Positions 53,969-64,000 of a stretch of DNA of 64,000 bases are shown here, in pieces (positions within the stretch are counted from its first letter, which is position 1; each line of letters opens with the position of its first letter). The stretch is taken from contig JANVFP010000009.1 of assembly GCA_027919835.1 (NCBI GenBank), positions 1 to 64,000 on the forward strand, in the 5' to 3' direction. The DNA comes from Lentinula raphanica. Its lineage: Eukaryota > Basidiomycota > Agaricomycetes > Agaricales > Omphalotaceae. The position numbers and the translations under genes were made by a program. The notes under the pieces are model-generated. The model worked only from the letters and a program-made list of their open reading frames with translations. It did not search any database and was not told the DNA's origin.

Positions 53969-54450
53969 TCGTCAATGATATCTGCCTGCACAACTATAAT
54001 AGTGATTCAGATTTCATAATGCTCAAATCTACTGAGTCAGTCTATATCAACTTCAGAATTCTTCGTTATACTTAGACATTTGAACACACGACAGAAACTC
54101 TATCACAAGTACAATAACTTACTTGGCCATTAGACTCTTGTAGGAAATCTTGGCACATTCATTCATTTAGTGAGATTTGAACATGTAAAGAAAGTGATGT
54201 CTAGTATATGCTTATCTGATTTTAAGCGCCCTCAAGCGCCCTCAGGTTTTTCAGTGGCCTTACATAAAAGGATATTAGATGCTCTCTCCAATAAGAATTG
54301 GTGGACACGAATTTTTTTAAAAAAACATTGCAACCAAATGATGCAGCCAGATCCCATGCTACTCTGCATATTGCTATATGACCTTCTAACATTGAGCCAA
54401 GCAGACTTACTTATCAGAACAGCTCATTCATATATATGGTGTTTTGAGTC

Positions 54451-54744
54451 TTTACGTTGGGTTTAGTATTGTTACAAAGTTTGTTAGAGAATACAGAAAA
54501 GATCAAGGAGAAAGCAAATAGATTAAGAATATCTGATTTGGGAATTTTACAGGATATAGATAGGGTATTTATAGAGTTTCTGTTAGGTGCTAGCACGAGC
54601 TAGTCATCCTAAAACGCGGGGTAAAGACTGCTAGGCAGTATGTCTATACCAAAGATTGGGAGCTGGAAGGATGATATTCATCCTTGTTGCTAATCGTTGG
54701 AGACTTGATAAAGTTACAAGGGCATTCAGAGACCAGATTTAGAG
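54451..54744. other. No feature recognised
   Basis: AT-rich sequence between the tRNA-like cluster and the right inverted repeat. Confidence 0.4.
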
Positions 54745-55065
54745 ATGAGAACCAAAGCTAGAATTAATGAGAATAACCGAACTGGGGTTCGGGTACAAAA
54801 TACCTACGGTTTATATAGTATTTTGGGTAGGTATAGATATATAAAGGTAATGTCGGCTGTGGGACGCGTCACCACGATGACAATCGTGATGACATGACCC
54901 GAAGCCAGAACGTGTTAAACGTCGTCGATATGACTCGACGACGAGTCAAAACAATGAAGGCACGGGTCAACGTAGGTATACGGGTCGACCCGGCGGGATT
55001 ATAGACCAATGGAAAATGAATAAACAATGAGAAACATCGACAGGCGAGGAGTCGCCTTGACTCGT
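54745..55065 (-). repeat. Long diverged inverted repeat, right copy
   Basis: Reverse-complement partner of 49,815-50,140 (see there). The two copies bound ~4.6 kb containing the C-rich minisatellite, the 553-aa ORF and the tRNA-like cluster. Confidence 0.6.
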
Positions 55066-55129
55066 TTTGAGTCGCCTGTCGTCGTAAAAAGCTCGAGATG
55101 CCAAATTGAATGGAAAGGGAGGCCAAACG

Positions 55130-55760
55130 TGGCTAGACAAAGTGTATGCTAGCCAGATACGACGTTTGTGGTTTGTTGATGAAGTCAAATGGCCCATGTT
55201 GATGTACCGGCTGTGCAGCATTGTAATCAGAAATGTCCAAACGAGGTGTAAGAGTCCCAAGGATGACGAAGACGAGGTGAGGGAAGGATAAACGGAAAAA
55301 AGGAGGGGCGGCGTTGACGTTGACACAGCGGAACTGGGGGCTTGACACGAAGTGTCGGAGTTGTCGGGCGTATATCGTGAAAAAGAGGAGGCCGACGATG
55401 AGTTTGACAAGGCGGGACTGAGGGGTAACATAAAGAGGCGGGGCCAAAGATGAGTGGGGGCTCCATAGATCCGGGGGTGCAGGGCAGTAGTCGGAGATCG
55501 TCGACGCGAGTCGACGATTGCCCTATCCTGATGCAGGGGCTATGTGAGCGAGGGTAATCCGTTCGGATGAACGGATTACGCACCAAGAATTTATTGGTTG
55601 GCAGACCACGTCACCGTGGTCTCCAACCCTCTAGATTAGTCCTCGTCGTCGCCTCTATATGCCCTCCATCGTCTCCTGATGTCCTTGGTGTTGTCCTGGG
55701 GGTCCTGTCGTGTTGAGGAACGAAATGGTGGCCGAAGAGATGAGAGAGAGGAAGAAGAAG
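55130..55760. repeat. Dispersed repeat module around double-hairpin copy 2
   Basis: Colinear with 58,470-58,900 and partly with 46,860-47,720: GACGAAGACGAGG-like sequence, a GACGCGAGTCGACGAT motif, the hairpins, then a CCTCCATCGTCTCC and TTGGTGTTGTCC segment. Minus-strand frames through it (for example 55586-55227) are Pro/Ser-rich and not conserved between copies as protein. Confidence 0.55.
55555..55628. ncRNA. Double-hairpin module, copy 2
   Basis: Hairpin 1: TAATCCGTTC-GGAT-GAACGGATTA (55555-55578). Hairpin 2: GGTTGG, C, AGACCACG, loop TCAC, CGTGGTCT, CCAACC (55596-55628), perfect apart from one bulged C. Confidence 0.55.
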
Positions 55761-56423
55761 AAGCGTGGGAGAAAGTTACAGGACAGCGCTTTTGAACGAT
55801 ACGCCGAGGTGCCGAGAACGCGATGACCGCCGAAGAGTCGGCGAATTCGGCTGAAAGTGATGCAACGTATCGGCATTTCGGCCGAACAAAGTAACGCCGA
55901 ACGCTTGCCGAAATGTGGCAAAAATTTTGTACGCGACACTAGTACATGATAGTGTCGCACTAGATAGCGTACGATGAGCAAAGCTCAACGTGAATGACGC
56001 TGTCTTCATCGCCTGGACGCAGCGACGACAATAGCTGTTACCAGGCGATGAGGAGAATCATCTTCATTGACGCTGTTCTCCTCCTCAACCCATTTCCCTG
56101 AAACCCTTGCATTTAAAAGACTGATCTACTCAGTCTTTTGTGGCTCATGAACATCTGTATATGGCCCGTCACTGCGCGCGGCAGCATTGACGATGACTGT
56201 TGCAGTTCAAGAGCGCAAATTAACTAAGCGCCGGTCGGATCACCGGTCCGGAGCGCTTAATATCGGATAGCTTATAAGGGCGCACTTTTTTCACTTTTTC
56301 CCCCCCAACTCTGACGACGCCCAAGTCCTCGGCAATGCTCAGGGCATTCCCGCTGCAGCGTAAGCTCACCGCGTTGCTTCTCTGTCGTCCTCATCATCAT
56401 TGCCATCGTCGACAATCAAAATT

Positions 56424-56863
56424 ATGGCCGAAACTGAGGTACGTCTTTCGATTCAATCTGCATATACGACTAACAGCGGTACATAGATTACAATCTACTG
56501 GGCAACGTCTACGCATCACCGTCCATCGGACGCCAGTATTATTCGAGCAGTACGAGGAGCTTGGGCGCATCGAGCGGAATGGGACTGTCCATATGGGATT
56601 CCGAAGATATGGGTTATTGCGTACGTCGTCGGTCAATACTTTTTATCATCCGTCAACTAACGCTGCCTTCGTCGTGAAGCTGTGGCCCCCGTATATTTCA
56701 TCCACACTATACCATTCGACTCTTCTACCCTACGCGCCCGTACGCGTATTACACCATTCACCAACACAGGCTGTGGCACGGCTTTTATCCGACGGGAAGT
56801 CAGTTCATCACGTTTGGGGGATATAGTCCATCTTTTGTTGCAAGAATAAGTGTACCGATTTGA
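56424..56863 (+). CDS. Possible 110-aa protein, three exons, hypothetical
   Basis: ATG at 56424; exons 56424-56438, 56487-56620 and 56680-56863. Both introns (48 and 59 nt) have GTACGT donors and CTAAC branch motifs, which supports real splicing. The product is rich in aromatic residues and His (PRIFHPHYTIRLFYPTRPYA). Other start choices give open alternative frames, so the protein sequence is less certain than the intron positions. No family recognised. Confidence 0.4.
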
Positions 56864-57039
56864 GTTGATTTGATATTGCAAGCTTTTTGTACTGTATATA
56901 GTAGTGTGCTGTATTATACGATCGTGCTGTATTTCTTGGATATTGTAAATTGGGTATTGTAGAATGAGTATTGTAGATTATTTGTACTGCACTTGAATGC
57001 AAATGAGACTGCTCTGAGCTGAAATCTTTAGTATATTAC

Positions 57040-57540
57040 ATACATCTGACCTTCATCCGACATTAGACCACTTGAGACTTCAAGCAATTACGACCCTACC
57101 AGCACGGCCACAAGTGAGTCTTAGATGTATGCTACACTGCTATGAACAGCTGAGATATGTATCATGAGCAATGAGTAGTACTTTAGATACTTCTGACTCT
57201 CTTCTGACTCTCTTCCGACATCCAACTTTCTTCCGACATTGGATCAATTAAGACATTAAACAGCTTCAAGCAGCCCTCAGAGCTACTCCAAAATGCCACT
57301 GATATCTGACATGATCACATAGACTATAAGATAGTACCATAGATGCATCTGACTGTCTTCTAACTTTCTTCCGACATTTGACTTTCTTCCGATATCGGAG
57401 CGCTTATGTGCTTTATTTTTTATTTTTTTTTGCTACAAGGTAAGCAATGACTTTAACCGTCAATGAGAGTACTGATAGAGTCTCAGCATAGTATATAGGT
57501 AATGCACCATGCATGGATCTGATGTTCTTCTGATATCAGA
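57040..57540. repeat. Degenerate copies of a CTTCCGACAT / TCTGACNNTC repeat
   Basis: Several diverged blocks with CTTCTGACTCTC, TTCCGACATT and CAATTAAGAC-like pieces. They appear to be ancestors of the 164-bp tandem repeat that follows. Confidence 0.45.
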
Positions 57541-58110
57541 GCCAGGACTACAATATAATATATGAGACATGTCAGATCTAAGTCGGATCTGACATAGAGC
57601 GCTTAACTGCTGTAAAACAGTGCTTCAATCACGATTGAAATATATAGTACAGCTCAATAGTAGCTACTATGAGTGCTGAAAATATGACAAACTATTATTG
57701 TAAAAACATGACTATAATATGATATACGAGACATGTTAGATCTAAGTCGGATCTGACATAGAGCGCTTAACTACTGTAAAACAGTGCTTCAATCACGATT
57801 GAAATATATAGTACAGCTCAATAGTAGCTACTATGAGTGCTGAAAATATGACAAACTATTATTGTAAAAACATGACTATAATATAATATACGAGACATGT
57901 TAGATCTAAGTCGGATCTGACATAGAGCGCTTAACTACTGTAAAACAGTGCTTCAATCACGATTGAAATATATAGTACAGCTCAATAGTAGCTACTATGA
58001 GTGCTGAAAATATCACAAACTATTATTGTAAAACCAGGACTGTAATATGATATACAAGACATGTTAGATCTGAGTCGGATCCGACATAGAGCGCTTAATT
58101 GCTCTATTTT
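57541..58110. repeat. 164-bp tandem repeat, about 3.4 units
   Basis: GAGACATGTYAGATCTAAG starts at 57564, 57728, 57892 and (changed to AAGACATG) 58056, an exact 164-bp period. Each unit has a palindrome GTCAGATC...GATCTGAC (perfect in the first unit), then AGAGCGCTTAA, and a second inverted motif around CTGTAAAACAG. Units are nearly identical, so amplification is recent. Confidence 0.85.
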
Positions 58111-58430
58111 TTCTCACATATAATTTTCATTGTCGTCATAATTTTCTATACCAACAGTGATGCACAATATGTGTCTAGGTATACTCCTGAGCATCCTAGA
58201 TAGTAGTTGAGTAAAACACTCATTGTGGTTGCGGTGAATAATGGTGAAATTTTTGTGCCTATAGAAAGCGTGGGAAAGAAGCTGTCATTTCTGCTCATTG
58301 CCTGCAACGTCCATAACGCGCCATCCCCTTAATTATATCGTTAGGTGAAAATTTTCTGGAGGTCCTGGAGGGTATTCTAAGTGTTCTCTATTCATCAATA
58401 TGCTGTATATTTTTGATAAATTAACCCACT
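58111..58430. other. No feature recognised
   Basis: AT-rich sequence, no gene supported. Confidence 0.4.
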
Positions 58431-58703
58431 CGCTATATAGGACAGGGTAATGTTTCATCATCAAGGATGACCAAATGAGTTGAGGGGGGCCGAAGATGAC
58501 AAAGACAAGCCAGGGATGGGTCGAATGGAGAAACGGGGTGACAAGAACGATGTTGACACGTCGGAACCGGTGTGAATACGAAAAGGGCAGGGCCGAGGTT
58601 TGTTGGGGTTGTCGAGATCCGGGAGCGCATGAAGAGGTCAGTAATTGTCAACGCGAGTCGACGATGGACCTGTCGTGACTGCGGCACCTCGTTAGCATGG
58701 AGG

Positions 58704-58777
58704 TAATCCGTTCATCGAACGGATTATGCACAGGTAATTGTAATGGCTGGCAGACCGTGTCCTCGCGGTCTCCAGCC
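58704..58777. ncRNA. Double-hairpin module, copy 3
   Basis: Hairpin 1: TAATCCGTTC-ATC-GAACGGATTA (58704-58726). Hairpin 2: GGCTGG, C, AGACCGTG, loop TCCT, CGCGGTCT, CCAGCC (58745-58777), with one G-T wobble. It lies in a repeat module (about 58,470-58,900) related to 55,130-55,760. Confidence 0.55.
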
Positions 58778-58924
58778 CTTAAAGGTCATTCCTCATCGTC
58801 TCTATGTGCCCTCCATCGTGCCTTGTGTTCGTTAGCGTTGTTTCCCAGGTCCTATCTTGTTGGGAGGCAAGGTGGTGGTTCAGAGGATGAGGATGAGAGT
58901 AGCGATGAGAAGATAGAGGCGTGA

Positions 58925-60926
58925 AAAAAAGGAAAAGTCGGCGCTTCTGCGTTCAAGTGCCGAGACGCCGAATAAGTGCCAGCTCAGCGAAGGCTTGGCC
59001 AACGATAAAAAAGGACTGCAGAGGTTGTTCAAGCCCAAATAAATGATGGAAAAATATGGAAAAATAGTAGGAAAATCAGGAAAAATCAGGGGAAATGCTG
59101 GGAATATTTGAGAAATTTGTGGGGGCTTAGAAGTACATGTTATGCTTCATAACACCAGATTGACTTGGAAATTTTCATAGTCATTCTTCAAGACCATTTG
59201 AGCATGCCCATGTAACTTTTTCCTGGGTCGGTACCTAATTTGCACTGTTCCTGGCATGTTACTACCAAATCACAGTGAGATCATACGGAAATATGAAGTT
59301 TTATATCTATTCTGTAAGAAATTCCTTCCTAATGGTTAAATACATCGATAGCACACTACATCAGTGAGATATACTGCAATTTGCAAAGGCTCTGAGTTAC
59401 TTGAATGCTCAAAATTGAGCATTTTTCAGGGAGGGAATGATCCCTGTGTGGGAATGATCCCTAACAACCATAGTAGTCTATTTCCTTGATATATGCATGA
59501 CATAGTTTTTGGGTCTGTGAGACATGTGACAGGGGCAGTATCTCGGAGGATGCTGGCAATATGCAGGTTATCCATTCAAAAATTCTCAAAATAATCATAG
59601 CGGGAAAAGTAAGGGTCAAGGGAGGATTGTTATGTCAGCATCCTCCGGTATGACATTTTAGCTACTCAGGAAAAAAATCCGGGGAGGATTGACGAGGTAG
59701 TTATGAAGATGCTGAGGTTTTGAAATGGGGGTGGAAAAGGACCGGCCTTGGCTCCAGGGCCGATGCCACGTCCACTGTGGGAAAAACGAAACCTCAGCGA
59801 GCTCTAGCGAGCTGGGCTCGCATCTTAATAATTGCATCCTTTCACGTCTCTCTATCATCTCTACACCAGCATCTCTCGGCATCCATTAGAGAAACCTTTC
59901 ATTTATTTGGCAACACCAATTTGAAGCGGATTTGTGAAGAGGCTGCGAAGATGCTGATGTTCAAAGATTTCGGCCGTACTAGGGACTGGGGTTAGGCTCC
60001 GAGATATCATATCATGTATTATCGACCCTCACAAGGAGACAGTGGCGCTAGCGTGGCTGACACTACGTGACTACCCTCGAATGAGCTGCGAGCACCTTTT
60101 CCGAAATATGATGCCTAGCCTAGTGCAAATTTCCGTGTCCTACTGACAGCTGTGCCCCATCGCTTAGTTCTGAAGAAGTTGCACCGGCAGTCACGCTCGA
60201 ATGTGTGTAGAGATGTGCATTGGCAGTGATGGGTTCTCGTTCAAAGGTGCTAGGCCCAGTTGGATAAAAGGACAAAGTTTGGAAGAGACCGAAGTCTGGC
60301 AGTATTTGCCAGTAGTAAATGGAAAAGTCGGAGCAGAAGAGATAAATCTAAGTTCGCACGCTTTTCTAACTCTTTCAATTTCTGCCCTGTTCTCGACCAG
60401 CACGTTCGAACCTACAGCTTCTTTCTCCTTCGAGAGCTCGACGCTGTATAGTTTGCGCACCTGTTCACCCATCAATGCGTCGCTTGTGGTACGGCGTATG
60501 TACCTTTCCGACTTGCACAATGCTGTTGTCAAAAATTAGCTCTTGCTCAAGAACTTCTGAACAATGAAGACGATTATCAGGTACTGACAGCCGCGTATTC
60601 ATCCCATTTCAAAAAAGTTCATCTGAAGTCAGTCATGTTCAGAGTCAAATGTTCAATGAATCAGTTCTTGGAGGCTCCTTCAGGCTAGCTCAGGCTTCGT
60701 TCGGGTAAGAGCCCAAGTTCCTGTGCTTCCGTTAACCGCTGTACTCAATATAGACATCCTTTCAGGACCGCTGACCATTCAAGTCTTCGAATAGACCAAT
60801 TAACCAACGTAGAGCATGGCCTGACGTGTGTGGTGGCGAAAATCAGCAGAGATGTAGCTTTTTATAAGAGAGGCCCTTCCGAAAACATTCCTCCCATCTA
60901 ATTCCGCCAAATTCACCTCGTCGACT
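58925..60926. other. Two kilobases without a supportable gene
   Basis: Includes overlapping opposite-strand ORFs at 60,190-60,540 (112-113 aa each), of which the minus one (SVELSKEKEAVGSNVLVENRAEIERV region) might be a transposase tail. Neither has a clear start, neighbour or motif. An ORF at 59,720-59,995 is likewise unsupported. A TTTTTATAAGAG TATA-like element at about 60,859 probably serves the gene at 60,927. Confidence 0.4.
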
Positions 60927-62053
60927 ATGTCTCAAGAATTCGAAGTTGGGTATGTTGGCAGCCGCAACACTTCATGCAGCTCATCGTAAATTTCTGGTAG
61001 ACATTCTGCCGTTCCTAATGCTGCAACTACTACTGTGGAAAAGCCAATCGCGTGAGTGTTATGCTAGTAACCGCACTACAGACTCCTTACCACCTTACGA
61101 TGTTTCGATATAGCTCTCCGACCACCACTATACAGCCACCTTGGGCAAAACGACACATCAATCTGATCCTCATAGGCGACGTAGATTCCGGCAAGACTGC
61201 CATGCTTGACCTCCTAGCAAACGTTTGCGCAGGGGTTCCGTTGGAAGATTTCAAACCCGTTCACAAAGCTGCCAACGAGCGAGACAGCTCACAGCCAGGC
61301 AGTAACACCAACGTCCCCGAATTCTACACCATCTCTTGCGCGAACGGAAACGAGGTCAACATTCTCGATACTCCTGGACTAGGTGACCTTCGAGGGATTG
61401 AAATAGACGCTGAGCACAGAGATGCCATCGTCAAGGCTATGATACGCCATTTCGAGACCGTCGACGCTATCATCATCCTTACCAATGGAGCGCTCTACCG
61501 ACTCAGTCTGGGTGTCAAGTTTGTCCTGAACACTCTCTCCAGCATATTCCCTCACTCCATTGTCAATAACGTCGCCTTCGTTCTTACTATGGTTTCTGAT
61601 CCCACGATGATTGGCTTCAAACGATCATATCTTCCGATTGAACTCAAGGATGCCAAGGTCTGGGACATCAACAATCCCTTTGCACAGTGGACGAGGTATC
61701 AGAAGAAGCTCGCAGAAAACCCGCGCGCTTTGCCGGAGGATCTCTTGGAGGAAATAAACGACAGTATTCATCGGGACTATTCTAAGACCTTGACGACACT
61801 CTCTGAGGTCTTCCAGTTCTTGGACAAGTGCGAGGTTCAGTCGATGGAGAGCGCCTACAGCTTCAAGGAGAAGCCCGATGTAGAGGCTGCCATACCGAAC
61901 GTTATAGCAGGCACGAACGAAACGGAGAGTACTCATAACGAGCTCGAGCCTGAACTCTACACTGAGGAGACCAAGTTTGTATCCATTACTTGTCGAAACA
62001 CAAAACTGACGTTTACAACCAGGGCAATTGTAAAATCAAAGGGCGTGTTATGA
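60927..62053 (+). CDS. AIG1-like P-loop GTPase
   Basis: Three exons (60927-60949, 61001-61051, 61114-62053), 337 aa; introns 51 and 62 nt. The splicing is supported because it turns an unlikely leader into MSQEFEVGHSAVPNAATTT and enters the domain in frame. Motifs: INLILIGDVDSGKT (G1) near residue 40, ILDTPGLGD (G3) near 105-115, DAIIILTNGALYRLSLGVK and FVLTMVSD in the G4 area. The middle is helical (KKLAENPRALPEDLLEEIN). The layout fits the septin-related AIG1/GIMAP-like GTPases that are expanded in mushrooms. Cellular role unknown. A TATA-like box lies ~60 nt upstream. Confidence 0.75.
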
Positions 62054-62608
62054 TGCCGTTGTGCTGAACATTATGCATTCAACAGACAACGGCGATAGCT
62101 TTGAGCCTGGAGGTCGCTTGGGTTTTGTCGACGGTCTTATTCGTTAATCAAATGAAGAATGAAACGTTTACATATCTCCTATGAACATCATTCCGTTGAG
62201 CTGCAGTTTTTGTTAGTCGTAAGTTCCAGTTCAAGATTCCGCTATGTGCATTGCGCACCTTCTCAACGTGAACACTAGGCTGGTGTCGCCGATTCCTTAT
62301 ACAAACTTTGATGCGCTGCCTTTCCATGTTTAATTTTTGAGGATAGAGTCAACGTCTACGGTACTTTGATATGTTGATAGCACTGGATAGCTGTCTATAG
62401 CTGTGGATACTCGTATCGAATTGAATATCCGTGGTCCCGTACAGGCTTGAGCGGGAAAGCTGCGCATGGGTCAACCGGCAGAATCGATGGGAAAAATTCA
62501 TCCGAAAATAGAATCAACTACTTTCTCTTCCTGTTACCATCTCTCCTTTAACCCTTTCCTCCTTGTACAGCCAAATCCTTTCCTTTTTATCCCTTCACTG
62601 CTTGCCTC
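62054..62608. other. Intergenic region and promoter of the next gene
   Basis: Contains no gene. A CT-rich stretch at 62,520-62,605 directly precedes the ATG, typical of fungal promoters. Confidence 0.5.
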
Positions 62609-64000
62609 ATGAAGACATGGAACCTTCTCAAGTCAATTTTTCGTCGCCTGGACGACTACCAGCGAATTCGACCAGATGATTACAGCTACGAATTACATTC
62701 TGGTAACGAAGATGAAGATTACGGACTACCTTCACCAGCTCATCGAAGACGAAAGAGTGTGCTCCACAAACGCAGGTTCTCTTCCACCATCTTCTCCGTC
62801 GTTTCACTCGTTCAACATACGCTCACGCTGCGGAGATTGGTATTCATCCTTACTGCTACATTCTTCCTGCTCGTCATGGGTATATTATCCTCCGGAATTC
62901 CTTCGACATATCAGGACGTCAGGGCCTACGAAAGGCTGCTGCCCCAGCATCGGATCAGAGAAGCGGTCAGTGAGAAGATTGGTAGAGACGGTGTGACGGA
63001 GAGGATACATAGAAGGAAATATCTCTGGTTCGACGGCGCTCTATGGGGTCATGGCTTGAATAATGTACTACAGGAAAGGTCAGTAGTATCATTCTTCTCA
63101 ATCCCCTTCGAAGCTCTCAACATAAGGCCCTGTAGCTTCGTTATGGCCTACATTGCGCAGCTCTCCCATCGCTCATATGTCTTCGAGGATCATGTATGGT
63201 CCAAATCACCCTTGCCGTACACCCTATATGATTTCGCGCTTCGTCCCTCACGTATACCCATGAACGCCTTCATTTCCGGTCCCTCCGCAGGCGGTCCCTT
63301 TCCTGAAGGTGGAATCACCCGCCGCGCAGTCAGTTTAGAATTCTTCAACACTGTCTGTAGGCCAGAGGAGAGAATCGTGTTGAACACAAAGGACGCGCCA
63401 ATAGATGCCAGTCTCGGGAAAGGCGCAGACGAAATCGTTAAGTGGTTCATAGACGAAATCAAAAAAGTAGAAGACGAACCGTGTGTCGTCATTGATTCTG
63501 CGGGTAGGACACTCTTTGATAGAGAGTAAGTCACACTTTTCTTGTCCTGGGGTTTACGCTAACCATGTTCAACCACCGAAACTAGACTCTTTGGCACCAA
63601 ACGCATCCTTCCTATCCTTTCCTCCTTACTCGAGTCCCCTATCCTTGCAAATTTTGCATGGTCGCCCCTCGTTCTTTCCGCAGTCGCACGTAACTTTGCC
63701 ATCCTCCAACCCGACAATCTCGACGATCTATATCCTTCGTCTCCATCATACTCGCACTCGAACGCGGGTGTCCTATCTGGTCTCGTCGCCGTCCATCTTC
63801 GTCGAGGTGATTATTCGCGACATTGTTATCGTCTCGTCGGCTGGGACGACGAGTATATGGGCGTCAACCAATATGAAAAACTTCCAGATCGTTTCGACGC
63901 AGACGCGTATCTCCGTGAACATAACTTCCATTCGTCTCCTGTCATCTCTTCTTCCCCTCTAATGTCAACCGCTTTATCTTCAAGAAACTCTTCCACCACT
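62609..64000 (+). CDS. O-fucosyltransferase-like type II membrane protein, 3' end beyond window
   Basis: Exons 62609-63078, 63136-63525 and 63586 to the window end; introns 57 and 60 nt, phases consistent. A basic cytosolic tail of ~75 aa (RRRKSVLHKRRF) precedes one transmembrane segment (LVFILTATFFLLVMGIL), then a lumenal domain: KYLWFDGALWGHGLNNVLQE, AYIAQLSHRSYVFEDHVW, ISGPSAGGPF and, in exon 3, VAVHLRRGDYSRHCYRL. The HLRRGD motif is the GDP-fucose-binding signature of the O-fucosyltransferase superfamily. Golgi or ER location is inferred from topology. The stop codon is not in the window. Confidence 0.75.

Larger units (their letters stand above)
52790..54450 (-). repeat. 618-bp tandem duplication carrying tRNA-like sequences
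   Basis: The segment starting near ATTTTAAGCGCCTCAAGACG (52,903) recurs at 53,514 and, degraded, at about 54,219. Corresponding tRNA-like ends are exactly 618 bp apart (52,958 / 53,576 and 53,266 / 53,884). Confidence 0.75.

Noticed and set aside
60191..60539. Overlapping 112-113 aa ORFs on both strands
   Set aside because: No motif, no splice support and no way to choose a strand; left as uncalled.

Overview
This is a eukaryotic, almost certainly mushroom-forming basidiomycete (Agaricomycete) window. The genes are split by many short introns (about 45-75 nt, GT...AG, usually with a CTNAC-type branch motif), and the recognisable families fit: Ras with a CaaX box, a TEA/ATTS factor, an O-fucosyltransferase-like membrane protein, an AIG1-like GTPase, a T5orf172/GIY-YIG-like protein and a large DDE-like transposase of a type common in Agaricomycetes. 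Much of the window is repeats and duplicated, decaying genes, so it looks like a fast-evolving accessory region.

Layout. 0-16 kb and 25-36 kb are two diverged copies of one segment. Each holds BAH-like/PHD-like genes (five paralogues in the window, at 0.8, 5.1, 11.8, 25.5 and 33.7 kb), a degenerate TEA-domain gene on the minus strand (9.4-11.1 and 31.6-33.3 kb), blocks of a ~92-100 bp satellite, and a shared 3' flank (15.7-16.3 and 35.4-35.9 kb). A gene for a Ser/Pro-rich zinc-finger protein lies at 14.2-15.5 kb. From 16.5 to 24 kb the satellite expands into a higher-order array (100-bp monomers, 208-bp dimers, 416-bp tetramers). A 332-bp hAT-like MITE has jumped into this array with an exact 8-bp target duplication, and the array flanks a Ras-family gene at 20.2-21.0 kb. 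A large quasi-palindrome with 18-bp minisatellite arms lies at 37.0-38.5 kb.

From 40,222 to 46,639 lies a 6.4-kb DNA transposon with 18-bp perfect terminal inverted repeats and an 8-bp target duplication. It sits inside an older, broken transposase of the same family. Its two coding parts join by a canonical 55-nt intron into one predicted 8-exon gene: a Ulp1/C48 SUMO-protease-like domain fused to a zinc-finger and DDE-like transposase. This is the best candidate in the window for an undescribed system.

From 46.8 to 59 kb are a T5orf172-like gene, a C-rich minisatellite, an uninterrupted 553-aa ORF, a 618-bp tandem duplication carrying tRNA-like sequences, a 164-bp tandem repeat, and three copies of a double-hairpin module whose stems show compensatory changes. 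The right end carries two ordinary-looking genes: an AIG1-like GTPase (60.9-62.1 kb) and an O-fucosyltransferase-like protein cut by the window edge (62.6 kb to end).

Gene models were spliced by eye from reading frame, splice signals and paralogue comparison. All family names rest on motif recognition, not on database searches.
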